A stretch of 64,000 nucleotides of DNA from Pseudophaeobacter sp. EL27 (GCF_900313025.1 NZ_OMPQ01000009.1:791757-855756), one strand, 5' to 3'; counted from the first letter of the stretch, positions 1-9,165 are shown. The notes: a model not told the origin generated them from the sequence alone. Numbers and translations are program-made.

Positions 1-170
1 TCCGCCAGAACCCGGTCCACCTCTGCCCGCGAAGTCACCTGGGCGCCGGTCACCGCATAGCGCGATCCACGGTCCGTCAGAACGACCCCTAGCTGGGTCA
101 TGGCGATGTCGGAAGAGGTCATTTCGGGCGCGATCCGTTCAGTCAAAGGGCTAGGCTGAAGCCCATTCAT
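1..170 (-). CDS. N-terminal fragment, possibly IMPACT/YigZ-like (UPF0029) protein
   Basis: A minus-strand reading frame opens with ATG at 170 and runs off the left edge after 56 codons. The visible protein contains the stretch VVLTDRGSRYAVTG followed by an Asp/Arg/Glu-rich helix, which resembles the N-terminal strand and first helix of IMPACT/YigZ proteins (a D/K-x-SRF/Y start followed by a helix that precedes the KATH motif). The diagnostic KATHN part would lie outside the window, so the family call is an inference. The frame also stays open upstream of 170 (to a GTG near 245), and no clear ribosome binding site marks the ATG, so the start is uncertain. It is divergent from the small gene at 268. 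Confidence 0.4.
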   Translation of the reverse strand, partial: MNGLQPSPLTERIAPEMTSSDIAMTQLGVVLTDRGSRYAVTGAQVTSRAEVDRVLA

Positions 171-267
171 ATCGATCAAAGCCAAGCAGTACCAGCCACC
201 GCCAGACAGGCCATCTCTGCGTCGAGAGCGCTTGCAAACCACCACGGATGCGGGCAGTCTGGATCTT

Positions 268-519
268 ATGTTTAGTATCGAACATGAATTTGACTGCACC
301 ACCGTCACGCTTGTCGACGAAGGAGAGCAGCCGCTGTTAGAAGACCTCACCCTGCATGCCTTTGCTGAATGTGTGACCATCGAACAGCTGGATAGCCGCA
401 CCGATCAGGTGCAGAAAATCACCCTCTCCTATACCCAGGTCCGCGATCTGGCGGCCGCCTTGGATCTGCCCGAAGGCGTCTACCGGCTGGTCGCGGAGGA
501 AGCAAAACCCCAAGGCTGA
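268..519 (+). CDS. small conserved hypothetical protein (83 aa)
   Basis: An acidic, soluble 83-residue protein beginning MFSIEHEFDC. It has no signal peptide or membrane segment. The pattern (beta-rich first half with VTLVDEG, then TQVRDLAAALDLPEGVYRL at the end) looks like a small conserved protein I associate with Rhodobacteraceae, but I know no function. A TTG at 232 would add 12 residues; the ATG at 268 is preferred because the protein-like sequence begins there. It converges on the DUF167 gene, with only 22 bases between the two stops. Confidence 0.55.
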   Translation: MFSIEHEFDCTTVTLVDEGEQPLLEDLTLHAFAECVTIEQLDSRTDQVQKITLSYTQVRDLAAALDLPEGVYRLVAEEAKPQG

Positions 520-541
520 CCGAACTGCCGCACGCCAGGGC

Positions 542-823
542 TTAGCCGCCAGCTGTATAGACAAAGATCTTGTTGCGCGAACTGGCCCCCTGGTGCAGCT
601 CCAACCTTGAAGCCGCCACCCCCATGGCCTTGGCCAACAGGCGGCGCACGGCTTCGGTTGCCTTGCCGTTTTCAGGAACCGCGGTGACCGCGACCTTGAG
701 CCCCGCCTCACTGCGCAAAATACTATTAGAGGAAGCTCCGGGCGTGACTTTCACCGCGATCCTGGCGCCTGTTATGGCGAGATCAGAAAGATCTGGCAGG
801 TTTTTTCTCTTTGGTTTGCCCAT
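542..823 (-). CDS. DUF167 (YggU) family protein
   Basis: The protein (about 93 aa) carries the DUF167 signature: an N-terminal strand IAVKVTPGASSN, a central KVAVTAVPENGKATEAV segment, then a helix LLAKAMGV and a final strand with HQGASSRNKIF. The family (E. coli YggU, human C15orf40) is a small alpha/beta fold without an established role. The ATG at 823 gives the usual short N-terminus; a GTG at 844 would add seven residues (MNWHQQG). The 190 bases upstream hold no other gene. Confidence 0.85.
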   Translation of the reverse strand: MGKPKRKNLPDLSDLAITGARIAVKVTPGASSNSILRSEAGLKVAVTAVPENGKATEAVRRLLAKAMGVAASRLELHQGASSRNKIFVYTAGG

Positions 824-1029
824 GCCCTGTTGATGCCAGTTCACTACGGAATTGAACAGAGGAACTCCCCATACCGTAATTAGCCACCTCCGATGAAGTC
901 GCCCCGATCACAAAAACGAGCTCCAGAGCAGCAGAGTTGACAAAAATGTAGCTGTGCAGCCTCTCTGCCTCTTGAATTCCTGCTGCCACATGATGAGATT
1001 GACCCCATTGATGTAAAAGGGCTTTACAT

Positions 1030-1623
1030 ATGACCAACGACAGCCAAACTCTGGCAAATGATGCCGCGCTGGACTTTCTCTTGTCGCGCCGCTCCCGTCC
1101 CTTCAAGACACTGATCGCCCCCGCCCCGACCCGTGACGAGCTCATGTCGCTTTTGACGGCAGCGGCGCGGACGCCGGATCATGGTAAGCTGGAGCCCTGG
1201 AGATTTGTAGTCATCGAGAAGGCGGCAATGCCCCGACTGGCTGAGCTAACGGCTCAGGCCGGTGTTCGCCTGGGCAAGTCAGACGAAGACATCACCAAGG
1301 GGCGCGCCCAGTTCGATCTGGGTCAATTGGCTGTGGTGGTTGTGGAAGTGCACAAAGAAAGCGAAAAAGTTCCCGCCATTGAGCAGAGCTATAGCGCTGG
1401 CGCTGCCTGTCTGGCGCTGCTCAATGCCGCCCTGGCTGCCGGTTGGGGGGCCAATTGGTTGTCCGGCTGGGCCAGCCACGACCGCATATTCTGCCAACAG
1501 GCCTTTGCCCTGCAAGACAACGAGCGTGTGGCCGGCATCGTCCATATCGCAACCCAGCGCGCCACACCGCCAGAACGGCCGCGCCCAGAGCTTTCTGATC
1601 TGACAACCTGGATGCAAGAATGA
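1030..1623 (+). CDS. nitroreductase family protein (YdjA-like)
   Basis: A 197-residue NAD(P)H-dependent flavin reductase of the nitroreductase fold, close in length and layout to the single-domain YdjA type. The FMN phosphate site is the Arg cluster SRRSRPF at about residues 19-25. The RTPDHGKLEPWRF segment (about 47-59) is the family's characteristic turn, and the GWGANWLSG segment forms the conserved glycine-rich flavin contact. The physiological substrate is not known. Its stop overlaps the start of the EI24-like membrane gene by four bases (ATGA), so the two are translationally coupled. Confidence 0.9.
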   Translation: MTNDSQTLANDAALDFLLSRRSRPFKTLIAPAPTRDELMSLLTAAARTPDHGKLEPWRFVVIEKAAMPRLAELTAQAGVRLGKSDEDITKGRAQFDLGQLAVVVVEVHKESEKVPAIEQSYSAGAACLALLNAALAAGWGANWLSGWASHDRIFCQQAFALQDNERVAGIVHIATQRATPPERPRPELSDLTTWMQE

Positions 1624-2312
1624 TCTTTGACGCCTTTTTTAAAACCCTGAGCCAGATCACCGACCCGCGTTTTATGCGGGTGCTCTTTATTGGCATCGGC
1701 CTGACGCTGGCCCTGTTGATCGGGGCCACTGTTGGCTTTCTGGTGCTGGTGCAATGGCTGACAGCGGCCTCAGTTAACCTGCCCTTGATCGGGGAAGTCA
1801 CCTGGCTCGACAGCCTGTTTTCCGCCGGCTCTGTCCTGTTGATGATGATCCTGTCGATTTTCCTGATGGTGCCCGTGGCCTCGGCGATCACCTCGATGTT
1901 TCTGGATGATGTGGCTCAGGCGGTTGAAGACAGGCATTTCCCCCATCTGCCAAAGGTCGACCCTGTGCCGCTCTGGGCGGCGCTGAAAGACACCGTGAAT
2001 TTTCTGGGCGTCTTGATCGGTGCCAATATTCTGGCGCTGATCCTGTATGCGATATTCCCGCCTGCAGCGCCCTTTATCTTTTGGGCCTTGAACGGCTACC
2101 TCTTGGGCCGCGAGTATTTCACCCTGGCGGCCAGCCGTCGCGTTGGCCCGGTAGAGGCACGAAAACTCTGTCGTAAACACAGCGGAACCATCTGGATGGC
2201 GGGTGTCTTGATGGCAATGCCACTTTCAATTCCGTTGGTAAACCTGGTGATCCCAATTCTGGGCGCGGCCACCTATACGCATCTGTTTCACGCGCTGTGG
2301 CGGCACCACTGA
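1620..2312 (+). CDS. EI24 domain-containing (CysZ-like) membrane protein
   Basis: A 230-residue inner-membrane protein with hydrophobic segments near residues 20-48, 62-90, 128-160 and 195-225. The LFSAGSVLLMMILSIFLMVP stretch followed by an amphipathic helix with FLDDVAQAVE is typical of the EI24/CysZ family, whose best-known member assists sulfate uptake. There are no cys genes next to it, so a sulfate role is not supported by context. It is coupled to the nitroreductase by an ATGA overlap and converges with the DUF1467 gene. Confidence 0.8.
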   Translation: MIFDAFFKTLSQITDPRFMRVLFIGIGLTLALLIGATVGFLVLVQWLTAASVNLPLIGEVTWLDSLFSAGSVLLMMILSIFLMVPVASAITSMFLDDVAQAVEDRHFPHLPKVDPVPLWAALKDTVNFLGVLIGANILALILYAIFPPAAPFIFWALNGYLLGREYFTLAASRRVGPVEARKLCRKHSGTIWMAGVLMAMPLSIPLVNLVIPILGAATYTHLFHALWRHH

Positions 2313-2339
2313 TATAGGCCCGGCCCCTTTTGAGACGGA

Positions 2340-2615
2340 TCAGGAGGGGTCTGGCATTCGGTCGAACCAGTCAAAGTCATTCACCGTGATCAGCCCGGAG
2401 AGGATGATCCCCGCGATCACCGCCCAGAGCAGACAGGCAACTCCGGTGGTGATCCACGCCTTTTGCTTCAGGTAGTGGTTCTCGGGCGCACCGGCATGGG
2501 TTCCGGGTTCAATATTGCCCTTTTCGCCCTGTGTCTCGATACGGATCGGGATGATGACCAGAAAGGTCATGAACCAGATCACAGCAAACAGAACCAACCC
2601 GGATGTAATGGCCAT
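2340..2615 (-). CDS. DUF1467 family membrane protein
   Basis: A 91-residue protein with two transmembrane helices (about residues 5-24 and 53-76), separated by a polar loop containing PIRIETQGEKG and AGAPENHYLKQKAW. This arrangement and the PIR-TQGE-G motif are the DUF1467 signature found across alphaproteobacteria; the function is unknown. It lies 57 bases downstream of the methylmalonyl-CoA epimerase gene in the same direction, a pairing common in Rhodobacterales. Confidence 0.88.
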   Translation of the reverse strand: MAITSGLVLFAVIWFMTFLVIIPIRIETQGEKGNIEPGTHAGAPENHYLKQKAWITTGVACLLWAVIAGIILSGLITVNDFDWFDRMPDPS

Positions 2616-2672
2616 AGTGTATTATCCTCAAGTAGACGGGCTGCACGGCAGCGCAGCCCGCTCTACATAGTC

Positions 2673-3077
2673 TCAAACCTGCTCGAGTTCCACCAGGCAA
2701 CCGTTGAAGTCTTTGGGGTGCAGGAACAAGACCGGCTTGCCATGCGCGCCGATCTTTGGCTCACTACTGCCCAGAACCCGGGCGCCTTCAGCTTGCAGGT
2801 GATTGCGCGCTGCCAGGATGTCATCGACTTCATAACAAATATGGTGAATGCCGCCTGCTGGGTTCTTTTCCAGGAACCCGTTGATCGGAGAATTGTCGCC
2901 CAGCGGGTAGAGCAGCTCGATCTTGGTGTTTGGCAGCTCGATGAAAACAACGGTCACACCGTGATCGGGCTCATCCTGTGGCGCGCCAACTTTGGCGCCC
3001 AACGTGCTGCGGTACTGGGCCGATGCGGCCTCCAGGTCGGGAACGGCAATAGCTACGTGGTTCAGGCGCCCAATCAT
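2673..3077 (-). CDS. mce: methylmalonyl-CoA epimerase
   Basis: A 134-residue vicinal-oxygen-chelate protein that interconverts (R)- and (S)-methylmalonyl-CoA in propionyl-CoA breakdown. It begins MIGRLNHVAIAVPDLE, the classic start of the family. His7, Glu54, His79 and Glu130 sit where the metal ligands of the fold are expected; GGIHHICYEV (75-84) and the C-terminal LHPKDFNGCLVELEQ are diagnostic. The ATG at 3077 is chosen because a strong AAGGAG-type site lies a few bases upstream; an in-frame ATG at 3152 would add 25 unrelated residues. No mutase gene is nearby. Confidence 0.93.
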   Translation of the reverse strand: MIGRLNHVAIAVPDLEAASAQYRSTLGAKVGAPQDEPDHGVTVVFIELPNTKIELLYPLGDNSPINGFLEKNPAGGIHHICYEVDDILAARNHLQAEGARVLGSSEPKIGAHGKPVLFLHPKDFNGCLVELEQV

Positions 3078-3287
3078 GATCTGTCTTCTCCTTGGCAAAA
3101 CATTTGTTGCAGCCTTATGCTCAATTGCGCCGATCCCACGCAAGTGCGCCAATGCGCCCAGACCTGCAGATCACGCAGGGTTCGCTCTTGTGGCCCTTCC
3201 CTGCCCGTATTTCTACGCGCCTTTGGGCCTCTCAAACTGGCCTCTGGGGCCGTTAACTTCGAATTAGCCTCAAATTTATAGCGTCTC

Positions 3288-3313
3288 TACATATCCGATA
3301 AGGAGTATATGTA
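3288..3313 (+). promoter_or_regulatory. stem-loop presenting the ribosome binding site of the response regulator gene
   Basis: Perfect 7-base arms TACATAT (3288-3294) and ATATGTA (3307-3313) flank a 12-base loop that contains the AAGGAG ribosome binding site. The second arm ends directly before the ATG at 3314. A DNA operator or an RNA hairpin that affects translation are both possible readings. Confidence 0.4.
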
Positions 3314-4033
3314 ATGGACGATTCGGAACTGTTTGCAGCCGCCCAAAGACTACCAAGTGCCCGCCGCCCCCTGTTGGGCCTGACCATCCTGGTCATTGAG
3401 GACAGTCGCTATGCCTGTGAGGCCCTGCGCCTTTTGTGCCTGCGTAGTGGCGCCCGTATTCGACGCGCTGACTGCCTGAAATCTGCACGCCGCCATCTGC
3501 AGGTCTACCGCCCCTCGGTGGTGATTGCCGATGTTGGCCTGCCGGATGGTTCCGGCCTCGACCTGATCCAGGAAATGGACGACGCCCACCCAAGGGTTCG
3601 GATCATTCTGGCGATCTCGGGGGATGAAAACGTCGAAGAACAGGCCATTGCAGCCGGTGCAGACGGTTTCCTGGCCAAGCCCATTACCTCGCTTGCCTCC
3701 TTCCAGAACGCCATTCTGTCACGCCTTCCTGATGATCGCCAACCCAGCGGTCCGCGTCAGGTCACGGATGAAACCATCGAGCCGGATCCAATCGCCTTTC
3801 TTGACGATATGGCCCATGCGGCAGACGTGCTGAACGACACCCAGGAAGAAAAGTCCCTAGACTATCTGGCCCAGTTTGTCGGCGGCGTTGCCCGCAGCGC
3901 CGGAGATGGCCCCCTGGCCAAAGCCGCAGAAAGCCTGGCTCGTGCCAGATCCGAAGGCCGCCCTGTGGCCAGCGATGCTGCGGTGATCGCCGGCCTGGTC
4001 CAAGAGCGCCTGGAACGAAAGATTGCCATCTGA
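3314..4033 (+). CDS. response regulator with receiver domain and uncharacterised C-terminal region
   Basis: A 239-residue protein with an N-terminal CheY-like receiver domain (about residues 22-140). The acidic pocket is Glu29/Asp30, the phosphoacceptor is Asp73 in VVIADVGLPDGSG, and Ser102 and Lys122 (FLAKPI) complete the conserved set. The remaining 95 residues are acidic to alpha-helical and show no DNA-binding, GGDEF or HD motif, so the output is unknown. No histidine kinase gene is adjacent. The start is fixed by AAGGAG in the loop of an upstream stem-loop. It is followed after two bases by a 49-residue membrane protein gene. Confidence 0.85.
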   Translation: MDDSELFAAAQRLPSARRPLLGLTILVIEDSRYACEALRLLCLRSGARIRRADCLKSARRHLQVYRPSVVIADVGLPDGSGLDLIQEMDDAHPRVRIILAISGDENVEEQAIAAGADGFLAKPITSLASFQNAILSRLPDDRQPSGPRQVTDETIEPDPIAFLDDMAHAADVLNDTQEEKSLDYLAQFVGGVARSAGDGPLAKAAESLARARSEGRPVASDAAVIAGLVQERLERKIAI

Positions 4034-4035
4034 TC

Positions 4036-4185
4036 ATGTTCGAAGTCTTTTCGACATCTTTGGCGACTCTCGCCATTGTTCTCTATTTGCAGGCCCGCCA
4101 CTCCGCGCGGATCATTCGGCGCAACCGTGACAATGCCCCGGAGACGCTAAAATCTATGCAGATCCACCCCCGCGAGCTGTTGTAG
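4036..4185 (+). CDS. putative small membrane protein (49 aa)
   Basis: An ATG two bases after the response regulator stop opens a 49-codon frame ending in TAG. The product has one predicted membrane helix (about residues 3-19, FEVFSTSLATLAIVLYL) followed by an Arg-rich segment (ARHSARIIRRNRD), which fits a single-pass protein with a basic cytoplasmic tail. I do not recognise the family. The tight spacing argues for co-translation with the regulator. It could be chance, since the frame is short. Confidence 0.5.
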   Translation: MFEVFSTSLATLAIVLYLQARHSARIIRRNRDNAPETLKSMQIHPRELL

Positions 4186-4259
4186 TAGGAAAATCTGTTT
4201 CATACTGGCGACATCCGCCAGTTCCTGGTCGGGCAGCGCGCCGCGATAGGCGTGATCCG

Positions 4260-5483
4260 CTATCGTAGAAAACCGGGATCCTGGTTCATCTGCAGCCCCG
4301 GGAAGACCTGCTGTTCCAGATCGCTTTGCCGGGTTCCGGTCAGCCCACGCATGATCCAGGCCGTGACTTCACGTACATCACCGGTTGGCATCAGATCGCG
4401 GCGATTGTACAGCGCGGCCTCTTCCAGCCCAGGCCAGCGCCCGTAGACCCTGCCCCCGCGAATGGCACCTCCGGCCAGAACCATGGCCCCGCCGGTGCCA
4501 TGATCCGTGCCGCCAGTGCCATTTTCGCGCACCGTGCGACCAAATTCAGTCATCGCCACCACCGCTGTCTTACCCCAGACGGATCGGCCAACCCCACGTT
4601 TCAACGCCCAAATACAGCCACTCAACCGCTTCAAAGCCGCTCCAATACTGCGTTTTTGGTTGCTGTGAGTATCCCAGCCGTTCAAGGAGAACGAGGCAAT
4701 GCGGGTATCACCGCGCAGCTGTTTTGCGGCAAATTCCGCCAGTTTCAGATGCGCCTTGCCGCGTGTCGCGCGCGGCATCTCCATCATGCCCCCCATCGCC
4801 CCCTCTGCGGAATCGCTGCCTGCCGCGCCAGTGATGCGCTCCTCTCCGTCAGACCGCGACAGGGCCAGCGCCTCGGACAGCGCCTCAGAAAACAGCGGAT
4901 CCTCCTGCATCAACAGCCCGGCCAAATGCTCGGCCTGCGGGCTCAGCGCCAGATCTGCATCCGGCGACCAATCCGAGACCGGTGCCGCCCCGTGCAACAG
5001 CTGCAAATCCCCGTGCCCAATGGCAAAGGCCGTGCGCGCGGCAACCCCACTTTGCAGTTGCAATAAGCGATTGAGCCAACCATCGCGCCGCTCCCCGAGG
5101 CCAAGGGTGCCCGCTTCCAGCAGGTCCTGCCCGTCAAAATGGCTGCGGCGATCCCGGTAAGGGGTGGAAACCGCCTGTACAAAGCCAAGCTCCTCTTGCC
5201 GCCACAGTGGCATCAGGGGGGCCAGTTCCGGGTGCATCGCAAAATAACCATCAAGATCCAGTCCTGTTTGCGCTGCCAGACCAGGCCGCAACCCGGCAAA
5301 CCCCGGATCGCCGTAGGGGCGGATAACATCCAGCCCATCCATGCCGCCGCGCAGGATAATCACCACAAGGCGCTGATCCCAGGGGGCCGCCGCCAGACTC
5401 ACCGGGGTGATCAGCGGGCTGGCCGCAAGGGAGCAACCCAATAGGCCGCTGCGGGTCAGGAATTTTCTGCGTGAAAGTGTCAT
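4260..5483 (-). CDS. DUF1501 family protein, Tat-exported
   Basis: A 407-residue protein that starts with a twin-arginine signal (SRRKFLTRSG, then a hydrophobic stretch ending LAAA near residue 33). The mature part has the DUF1501 landmarks: RLVVIILRGGMDGLDV near the N-terminus, a YFAMHPEL loop, FSLNGWDTHSNQ, and TEFGRTVRENGTGGTDHGTG in the C-terminal third. The fold is alkaline-phosphatase-like, but no activity is established for this family. The ATG at 5483 is preferred over 5594 because it places the Arg pair at residues 5-6 and has a purine-rich site upstream. It follows the DUF1800 gene by 23 bases; the two families almost always travel together. Confidence 0.9.
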   Translation of the reverse strand: MTLSRRKFLTRSGLLGCSLAASPLITPVSLAAAPWDQRLVVIILRGGMDGLDVIRPYGDPGFAGLRPGLAAQTGLDLDGYFAMHPELAPLMPLWRQEELGFVQAVSTPYRDRRSHFDGQDLLEAGTLGLGERRDGWLNRLLQLQSGVAARTAFAIGHGDLQLLHGAAPVSDWSPDADLALSPQAEHLAGLLMQEDPLFSEALSEALALSRSDGEERITGAAGSDSAEGAMGGMMEMPRATRGKAHLKLAEFAAKQLRGDTRIASFSLNGWDTHSNQKRSIGAALKRLSGCIWALKRGVGRSVWGKTAVVAMTEFGRTVRENGTGGTDHGTGGAMVLAGGAIRGGRVYGRWPGLEEAALYNRRDLMPTGDVREVTAWIMRGLTGTRQSDLEQQVFPGLQMNQDPGFLR

Positions 5484-5506
5484 GCCGGATGCCCCCTTGA
5501 TCCCAA

Positions 5507-6895
5507 CTATCGCCGCTGAAAGGCGGGTGAGCTGAGCACCAGCCCAATCGCCTCGGCGCGGGTTTCCGCAGCTGAAGCGACAAACATCACCCACGGATTT
5601 GCGCGGCTTCCCAAACAGTGGCCTGCAAAGTCAGTTGGATCCGGCAAAGCCTCTACCAGCCGCCGCGGCGCCGCCATGGCCCAGCGCAGCCGCGCTGACA
5701 GCCCCTGTGGCGTAATCCAGGCCGCATCGGCCTCCTCCCATCCATCCGGCCCCACAGGGGATTGCCAAGCCTGTCCCATGAGCCGCAGTGGCGCGATAAA
5801 ATTTTGCCGCATCTGCTTTGGCTTCCAACCTGTCAAATGCGCCGGGTCAACCCCCAGGCCACGACAGGCCGAGGCCATGTAGTCAAAGGGCGGTTTCACA
5901 TTGCCCAGCTCTGGTTCCCAGGACAATTCATGGTTCAGCAAAACGTCATAGACCTGGGCCAGATCCCCATCGCTGTCGCGATAGGCGGCACTCAGCGCGG
6001 CGACCAGTTCTGGCGCAGGCTGGTCCTTGGTGAAATGCACCGCCAGTTTCCAGGCGATATGATCGGCGGTCGCCGGATGGCGGGCCAGGTCCCGCAGCGC
6101 CTGCAGCACCGGTTCCAGCTCTGCCTCGGCACCACCATAGACCCGCCCCAAAACGGTTTCAGCGCCCGGTTCAGCCATTCCCTCGTCAAACAAAAACCCC
6201 TTGTTGACTCGGTAGCTAAGTCCCGTGAACAACTCCGCCAGCTGGCGCACATCCGCCTGATCATAGGGCCCCTCAAGACCCAGGGTATGCAGCTCCAACA
6301 CCTCGCGGGCCAGGTTTTCATTCAAGCCGCCACGACCGCCCTGTCGCTTGTTCAGAGCGCTGTTCTCTCCGCGCGAGCGGAATTGATCCAGGTAGTGCAA
6401 CATCAAAGGATTGGTGACAGCCGCGATCAACAGATCCTCAAAGCGGCTGGAGATGTTCGGGCGAATGGCGCTTTCGATGTAGCCATAGGCCAGCGGCTGC
6501 ATGGCGCGGTTTTTGCCTTTTGCGGTAAAATGATCTGCCCAGAACAGGGTCAATCTTTCGCGAAAACTGTCTTGCGTTGTGACATGGCGCAACAGGAGCT
6601 GGCGAAACCACAGATCACGCTGTTGCAGGTGTTTGCGGCGAAAGCGCTTGAAGTCCTTTTCAGCCTGCTTGGCCTCTGAGCTGCCGGCCTTGGTACGGCG
6701 GAGTTTACGCAGCCTGGCAAAGTCGCTCACCGAGGCCAGTATCGTTTCAGTTCCTGCAATGGGGAATTGCTCGGCCGCCCTGTCGGGCCCCTGAAGCCGT
6801 GCCAGCATCGCCTCTCTGGAGGCGAGCGGCGAAATGCTTGGTGACAAGCCGCAGCCAAATCGGATCTCGGCCAGTTCCGGATCAAATACCATCAC
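5507..6895 (-). CDS. DUF1800 family protein
   Basis: A 462-residue alpha-helical protein of the DUF1800 family. Recognisable blocks are IRFGCGLSPS near the start, the basic RKLRRTKAGSS...FKRFRRKHLQQRDLW region, LTLFWADHFT (about residues 130-140), and NENLAREVLELHTLGLEGPY..DVRQLAELFTGLSY in the middle. Function is unknown. DUF1800 and DUF1501 genes form a conserved pair, proposed to act in the cell envelope; here DUF1800 comes first. A GGGAG-like site precedes two consecutive ATG codons, so the start may be either. Confidence 0.9.
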   Translation of the reverse strand: MMVFDPELAEIRFGCGLSPSISPLASREAMLARLQGPDRAAEQFPIAGTETILASVSDFARLRKLRRTKAGSSEAKQAEKDFKRFRRKHLQQRDLWFRQLLLRHVTTQDSFRERLTLFWADHFTAKGKNRAMQPLAYGYIESAIRPNISSRFEDLLIAAVTNPLMLHYLDQFRSRGENSALNKRQGGRGGLNENLAREVLELHTLGLEGPYDQADVRQLAELFTGLSYRVNKGFLFDEGMAEPGAETVLGRVYGGAEAELEPVLQALRDLARHPATADHIAWKLAVHFTKDQPAPELVAALSAAYRDSDGDLAQVYDVLLNHELSWEPELGNVKPPFDYMASACRGLGVDPAHLTGWKPKQMRQNFIAPLRLMGQAWQSPVGPDGWEEADAAWITPQGLSARLRWAMAAPRRLVEALPDPTDFAGHCLGSRANPWVMFVASAAETRAEAIGLVLSSPAFQRR

Positions 6896-7019
6896 CCTAC
6901 TCCCTTGGCGGCGCGCATTGCCGCCGGATCTATCCCCAACCTAATCGGTCACAATAAAAGCTGACACCCTGTTATTCTGGGATACGCGTAAACCAGCGCA
7001 GTGAGTTGGCATGGGGGTT

Positions 7020-7085
7020 GTTTTGGGGGCTCTGCCCCCGCGCCCAGGGGCGCTCCCCCGGGATATTTTGGGCCAAATGAAACCT
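7020..7085 (+). repeat. extragenic palindromic repeat, type A copy 1
   Basis: A GGGGGC-TCT-GCCCCC hairpin, a second GC-rich palindromic part, then the core CCCCCGGGATATTTTGGG followed by an A-rich ATGAA. Copies with the same order are at 23663-23738 and, inverted, at 58622-58690. It lies in the 294-base gap between the aspS end and the DUF1800 start, beyond the aspS terminator, and is oriented opposite to aspS. No gene is seen in this gap. Confidence 0.75.
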
Positions 7086-7114
7086 GGGGAGCCGTGCACA
7101 GCAAGGCTGGCGGC

Positions 7115-7149
7115 AAAGAAAAACACCCGAGAGCGGCCCCCCGGGTGTC
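7115..7149 (-). terminator. rho-independent terminator of aspS
   Basis: On the minus strand the arms ACACCCG and CGGGTGT (7142-7148 and 7123-7129) enclose a GC-rich loop and are followed by a T-run interrupted by one C. It lies 41 bases after the aspS stop. Confidence 0.8.
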
Positions 7150-7189
7150 ACTTTGATCGGTGCCAAAGTAGCCGATTTGCAGCAGCGGT

Positions 7190-9043
7190 TTACTGATCCT
7201 GTGGGATCACCCGCAGGCCAAGTTCCATCAACTGATCGGACATCGGCTCGGACGGTGCTGACATCATCAGATCTTCGGCGCGCTGGTTCATCGGGAACAT
7301 GATGACCTCGCGAATGTTGGCCTCATCGGCCAGCAGCATCACCATGCGGTCGATGCCGGCTGCACAGCCACCGTGGGGCGGGGCGCCGTATTGGAAGGCA
7401 TTGACCATACCGCCAAAGCGTTTCTCAACCTCGTCCTTGCCGTAGCCGGCAATTTCAAAGGCTTTGAACATGATTTCAGGGCGGTGGTTCCGGATCGCAC
7501 CCGAGACCAGCTCGTAGCCGTTGCAGGCGAGATCATACTGATAGCCCAGCACCTCAAGCGGGTTGCCGTTGAGGGCTTCCATGCCGCCCTGGGGCATCGA
7601 GAAGGGGTTATGTTCAAAATCGATCTTGCCGGTTTCTTCATCTGCTTCATAGATCGGGAAGTCGACAACCCAGGCAAAGGCAAAGCGGTCTTTGTCGGTG
7701 AGGCCCAGCTCTTCGCCGATGACATTACGGGCGCGGCCTGCAACACCTTCAAAGGCTTTGGGTTTGCCACCCAGGAAGAAGGCTGCATCACCCACGTCCA
7801 GACCCAGCTGCTGGCGGATTGCCTCGGTGCGCTCGGGGCCGATGTTCTTGGCCAGCGGGCCTGCGGCCTCATTGCCCAGAGTGATCTCGCCGGATTTGAC
7901 CAGAGCGTTGACTTCTTTGACGGTGATGCCGCGTTCCTGGGCGATGCTGTCGGGCGATTGTTTGCGCCAGAAGATATAGCCCATGCCGGGCAGGCCTTCT
8001 TTTTGCGCAAAGGCATTCATCCGGTCACAGAATTTGCGGCTGCCGCCTTTGGGCGCTGGAATGGCGCGCACTTCGGTGCCTTCTTGTTCCAGCAGTTTGG
8101 CAAAGATGGCAAAGCCGGAACCGGCAAAGTGCTCAGACACCACCTGCATCTTGATCGGGTTGCGCAGGTCGGGCTTGTCGGAGCCATACCAGAGCGCCGC
8201 ATCACGGTAGGAGATCTGCGGCCATTCGCTATCAACCTTGCGGCCACCGCCGAATTCCTCAAACACGCCCTGCATCACAGGCTGGATGGTATCAAAGACA
8301 TCCTGCTGGGTAACAAAGGACATCTCCAGGTCGAGCTGGTAGAAATCGGTGGGCGAGCGGTCGGCGCGCGGATCTTCGTCGCGGAAGCAGGGGGCGATCT
8401 GGAAGTATTTGTCAAAGCCCGAGACCATCATCAGCTGTTTGAACTGCTGTGGTGCCTGCGGCAGGGCGTAGAATTTGCCCGGATGCAGACGCGAGGGCAC
8501 CAGGAAGTCACGCGCGCCTTCGGGGGAAGAGGCGGTGATGATCGGGGTTTGATATTCGTTAAACCCCTTGTCCCACATGCGTTTGCGGATCGACTGCACC
8601 ATGTTGGAGCGCAGGAGCATATTCTGCTGCATCTTTTCGCGGCGCAGGTCGAGGTAGCGATAGCGCAGGCGGGTTTCTTCCGGGTATTCCTGCTCGCCAA
8701 AGACCATCAGGGGCAGCTCATCGGCTTTGCCAAGGACTTCGATGTCGCGGATGAAGACTTCGACCTCGCCGGTCGGCAGCTTGTCATTCACCAGGCTCTC
8801 ATCGCGGGCCAGCACATTGCCGTCGATGCGGATACACCATTCCGAGCGCACCTTTTCAATCTCGGCGAAAACCGGGCTGTCGGGATCCGCCATCACCTGA
8901 GTGATGCCATAATGGTCGCGCAGATCGATGAACAAGAGGCCGCCGTGATCGCGGACGCGGTGGACCCAACCAGAGAGGCGCACGGTTTCGCCCACGTTGG
9001 ATTTGTTCAGTTCGGCGCAGGTATGGCTGCGATAGGCATGCAT
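7190..9043 (-). CDS. aspS: aspartate--tRNA ligase
   Basis: A 617-residue class II synthetase that charges tRNA-Asp in the cytosol. The N-terminal OB-fold anticodon-binding domain is residues 1 to about 105. Class II motif 2 contains FRDED (220-224), and motif 3 is the C-terminal [13 protein letters not shown]. The bacterial GAD insertion lies between about 290 and 420. His33 in the RDHGGLLF segment is the residue reported in non-discriminating bacterial AspRS, so it may also charge tRNA-Asn; this is inferred. It appears monocistronic with its own terminator. The length is slightly above the usual 590. Confidence 0.97.
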   Translation of the reverse strand: MHAYRSHTCAELNKSNVGETVRLSGWVHRVRDHGGLLFIDLRDHYGITQVMADPDSPVFAEIEKVRSEWCIRIDGNVLARDESLVNDKLPTGEVEVFIRDIEVLGKADELPLMVFGEQEYPEETRLRYRYLDLRREKMQQNMLLRSNMVQSIRKRMWDKGFNEYQTPIITASSPEGARDFLVPSRLHPGKFYALPQAPQQFKQLMMVSGFDKYFQIAPCFRDEDPRADRSPTDFYQLDLEMSFVTQQDVFDTIQPVMQGVFEEFGGGRKVDSEWPQISYRDAALWYGSDKPDLRNPIKMQVVSEHFAGSGFAIFAKLLEQEGTEVRAIPAPKGGSRKFCDRMNAFAQKEGLPGMGYIFWRKQSPDSIAQERGITVKEVNALVKSGEITLGNEAAGPLAKNIGPERTEAIRQQLGLDVGDAAFFLGGKPKAFEGVAGRARNVIGEELGLTDKDRFAFAWVVDFPIYEADEETGKIDFEHNPFSMPQGGMEALNGNPLEVLGYQYDLACNGYELVSGAIRNHRPEIMFKAFEIAGYGKDEVEKRFGGMVNAFQYGAPPHGGCAAGIDRMVMLLADEANIREVIMFPMNQRAEDLMMSAPSEPMSDQLMELGLRVIPQDQ

Positions 9044-9165
9044 GGCGTGACCTTTCGGTATGAGGGTCTAGTCTGTGGTCGCGCGGTCATTCGGACTATG
9101 CCATGGGCAGGTTGAATTCGGCGCAGAATTCGTCTGGGCCGATACACAGGGTTGCAGCGCGCTTG

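Noticed and set aside
7373..9115. A 580-codon plus-strand frame across aspS
   Set aside because: Mirror frame of aspS, no recognisable domain.
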